Shown here: piece by piece, positions 43,182 through 44,450 of the stretch
Layout: the number at the start of each line of letters is the position of its first letter
Numbering within the stretch: position 1 is the first letter of the stretch
Source of the DNA: Candidatus Sulfotelmatobacter sp.
Lineage (GTDB): Bacteria > Acidobacteriota > Terriglobia > Terriglobales > Acidobacteriaceae
Reading direction: 5' to 3'
Length of the DNA: 44,450 nucleotides
NCBI GenBank assembly: GCA_030041475.1
Contig: JASHNU010000044.1
Location: forward strand, 1 to 44,450
Made by a program: the position numbers and the translations under genes
Notes under the pieces: generated by a model
Databases searched by the model: none
Seen by the model: only the letters and a program-made list of their open reading frames with translations
What the model was told of the DNA's origin: nothing

Positions 43182-43847
43182 TCAACCCCGGGTCAGCACG
43201 CTTTCGGTTGCGGCTAGCATTCCCAAAATGCAGCACGAGACCGAAGATAGAATACGCAGAGTTCGTACGGGAAGACGGTCGCGGATCTGTAACCCAAGGG
43301 TGATGGCAAAGCCGCCTTTCAGCATGAGAGCCAGCGTGGCGCCAAGCCAAGGCGCAAGAGTCAAATGGAACCTAAGTACCAAAGCCGCCGCCGCAATTTG
43401 GCCGGGGTCTCCCCACTCAGTCAGAAAGAACGAGCAAAAGCACACCAAAGCTGCCTTGGACCGTGTTGCGAGCTTTTCTCCGGCATGTTCCATCTCCTGT
43501 GATTCATCCTGCCAAATCAGAATGGCTGAGATAAAGAACGCCGCCGCGCTAACGAGATAGCTCCAATGGGACTCGAAACGATTGACCACATGCGCCAGCA
43601 AAACAGCGACCGCCATCTTGCCTGCGTTGGCGATCGTGAATGCAGCGAAGACGATCGCCCAATGGAAACGTAGAGAGAGGGAAGCCAAGGCATACATCGC
43701 CCGATCGCCAACTAGCTCCGCGACTAATACCGCCCAGAAGGCGAGCAGCACCACCTCTGCGAAAGATACACTAGAGCCCGTCACGCGGAATCCGAACTCA
43801 TAGCCCAATCTAAGGTGCTCAGCTAGCGATATGTGATGCTGTACCAT
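43182..43847 (-). CDS. GDT1/TMEM165 (UPF0016)-like membrane protein
   Basis: About 221 residues with six hydrophobic helices in two similar halves. The family's ExGD motifs appear as AELVGDRAM in helix 1 (with one extra residue) and TEWGDPGQIAAAAL in the second half. Family members move Mn2+ or Ca2+ out of the cytoplasm in exchange for protons. The central cytoplasmic loop is short and acidic to basic (WQDESQEMEHAGEKLATRSK). ATG at 43847 is one choice; the frame extends to 43898, but any upstream start overlaps the preceding gene, whose stop is at 43823. The overlap suggests coupling, though the products look unrelated. Confidence 0.7.
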   Translation of the reverse strand: MVQHHISLAEHLRLGYEFGFRVTGSSVSFAEVVLLAFWAVLVAELVGDRAMYALASLSLRFHWAIVFAAFTIANAGKMAVAVLLAHVVNRFESHWSYLVSAAAFFISAILIWQDESQEMEHAGEKLATRSKAALVCFCSFFLTEWGDPGQIAAAALVLRFHLTLAPWLGATLALMLKGGFAITLGLQIRDRLPVRTLRILSSVSCCILGMLAATESVLTRG

Positions 43848-44449
43848 TCCGACGCCGCTGACCGCAAGCCGTCGGGGAGGACCGCCCACACCCGCCACTT
43901 GCCGTTTCCCATTCTAGGGAGCTGGATTTCCGGAGTCGTGGAAGTAATACCAGAGTGAGAGCCATCGGCGGCCACGAATTCGAGCTGGTATCCCAGCGCG
44001 CCGGGGCAAGGCGGCAGTGTTACGGGCGTTTGCGGGCTAGTGGTATCGACGACCATGCCATCCGGCGGCGTGAGTGGAACGGGCGCTGCGATGCGCGGAT
44101 CCACGCGCAGCCCGACGGCCATGGCGATTCGCTCCGGAGCCAGACCGGCGACAACCGCCCGCGTAACCAGACTTCCCGGCCGCATTTGCCAGACCCCTCT
44201 TCCATAGGTCGCGGCAGTCAGTGTACGGTCCTTGTTGTGGTAGACCAGATCGGAGACAACCACAGTCGGCAGATTCCCGCTGATGTTCGACCACTTACCT
44301 TCTGTCTCCGCCCAGACGCCTGTATCGCCCGCAACAAAGAGCCGATACGGGGCGTGCGTTTCGTAAGCGGCTGCGTAGAAAACGACATTAGGCAGCGCGC
44401 CGCCGTCGATGTCCTCCCACTTATTGCCCATATCCTGGGAACGGAAGAC
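43823..44449 (-). CDS. C-terminal part of a BNR/sortilin-like repeat protein (runs off right edge)
   Basis: 209 residues of an open frame that continues beyond the window on its 5' side. VFRSQDMGNKWEDIDGGALPN and GDTGVWAETEGKWSNISGNLP are BNR/sortilin-type Asp-box repeats as in beta-propeller photosystem-assembly-like or VPS10-like proteins. TLTAATYGRGVWQMRPG closes the propeller. The last 120 residues include a proline-rich linker and an Ig/fibronectin-like domain (ALGYQLEFVAADGSHSG; GNGKWRVWAVLPDGLRS). Likely a secreted protein; binding partner unknown. An internal ATG at 44431 is not the true start. Confidence 0.75.
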   Translation of the reverse strand, partial: VFRSQDMGNKWEDIDGGALPNVVFYAAAYETHAPYRLFVAGDTGVWAETEGKWSNISGNLPTVVVSDLVYHNKDRTLTAATYGRGVWQMRPGSLVTRAVVAGLAPERIAMAVGLRVDPRIAAPVPLTPPDGMVVDTTSPQTPVTLPPCPGALGYQLEFVAADGSHSGITSTTPEIQLPRMGNGKWRVWAVLPDGLRSAASEWYSITYR

Positions 44450-44450
44450 G

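Overview
The window looks like a chromosomal segment of a heterotrophic soil bacterium, most probably an Acidobacteriota (Terriglobia-like). This is inferred from gene content, not from a marker gene: a PknB-type kinase fused to TPRs, a long secreted protein of GloVer-type repeats plus a YVTN propeller, and a cytochrome bc cluster with an octaheme partner. No rRNA, CRISPR array, intact tRNA or intact transposase was seen.

Bases 383-22838 form a dense catabolic island for methoxylated (lignin-type) aromatics. A MarR regulator is divergent from a feruloyl-CoA synthetase. An enoyl-CoA hydratase/3-hydroxyacyl-CoA dehydrogenase fusion and a CouO-like amidohydrolase could shorten the side chain without a thiolase. 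Two LigM/DesA-type tetrahydrofolate-dependent O-demethylases and a MetF-type reductase would remove methyl groups and recycle the methyl-THF. A compact operon follows: extradiol dioxygenase (VOC fold), GalB-like hydratase, LigK/GalC aldolase, GalD-like tautomerase and an orphan DUF1932 dehydrogenase. This is the gallate (4-oxalomesaconate) route with an unusual ring-cleaving enzyme. A second, minus-strand operon (pcaB, fused pcaDC, amidohydrolase) gives part of the beta-ketoadipate branch. A DAD-type cupin, an MFS transporter and a benzoate-CoA ligase-like enzyme close the island. A GntR/FCD regulator sits in the middle. A recurring TGTATRCA motif lies in front of both ligM genes, the metF-like gene and the regulator itself, and is its likely operator.

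Bases 22840-24413 are gene-poor and degenerate: a tRNA-Ser-like 3' remnant, a truncated aroG, and tandem and inverted repeats.

Bases 24414-33287 form a respiratory module on the plus strand: a heme-binding outer-membrane barrel protein, a cupredoxin, a GltD-type flavoprotein with two C-terminal 4Fe-4S motifs, a Rieske protein, split cytochrome b, an octaheme cytochrome c and a monoheme lipoprotein. The region 24143-34373 is bracketed by an exact 33-bp direct repeat.

Bases 33493-44450 hold an M48 metallopeptidase, the kinase-TPR protein, the 1610-residue secreted repeat protein (its 3' end altered by a 90-bp duplication), a GDT1/UPF0016-like membrane protein and the end of a BNR/sortilin-like repeat protein that runs off the right edge.
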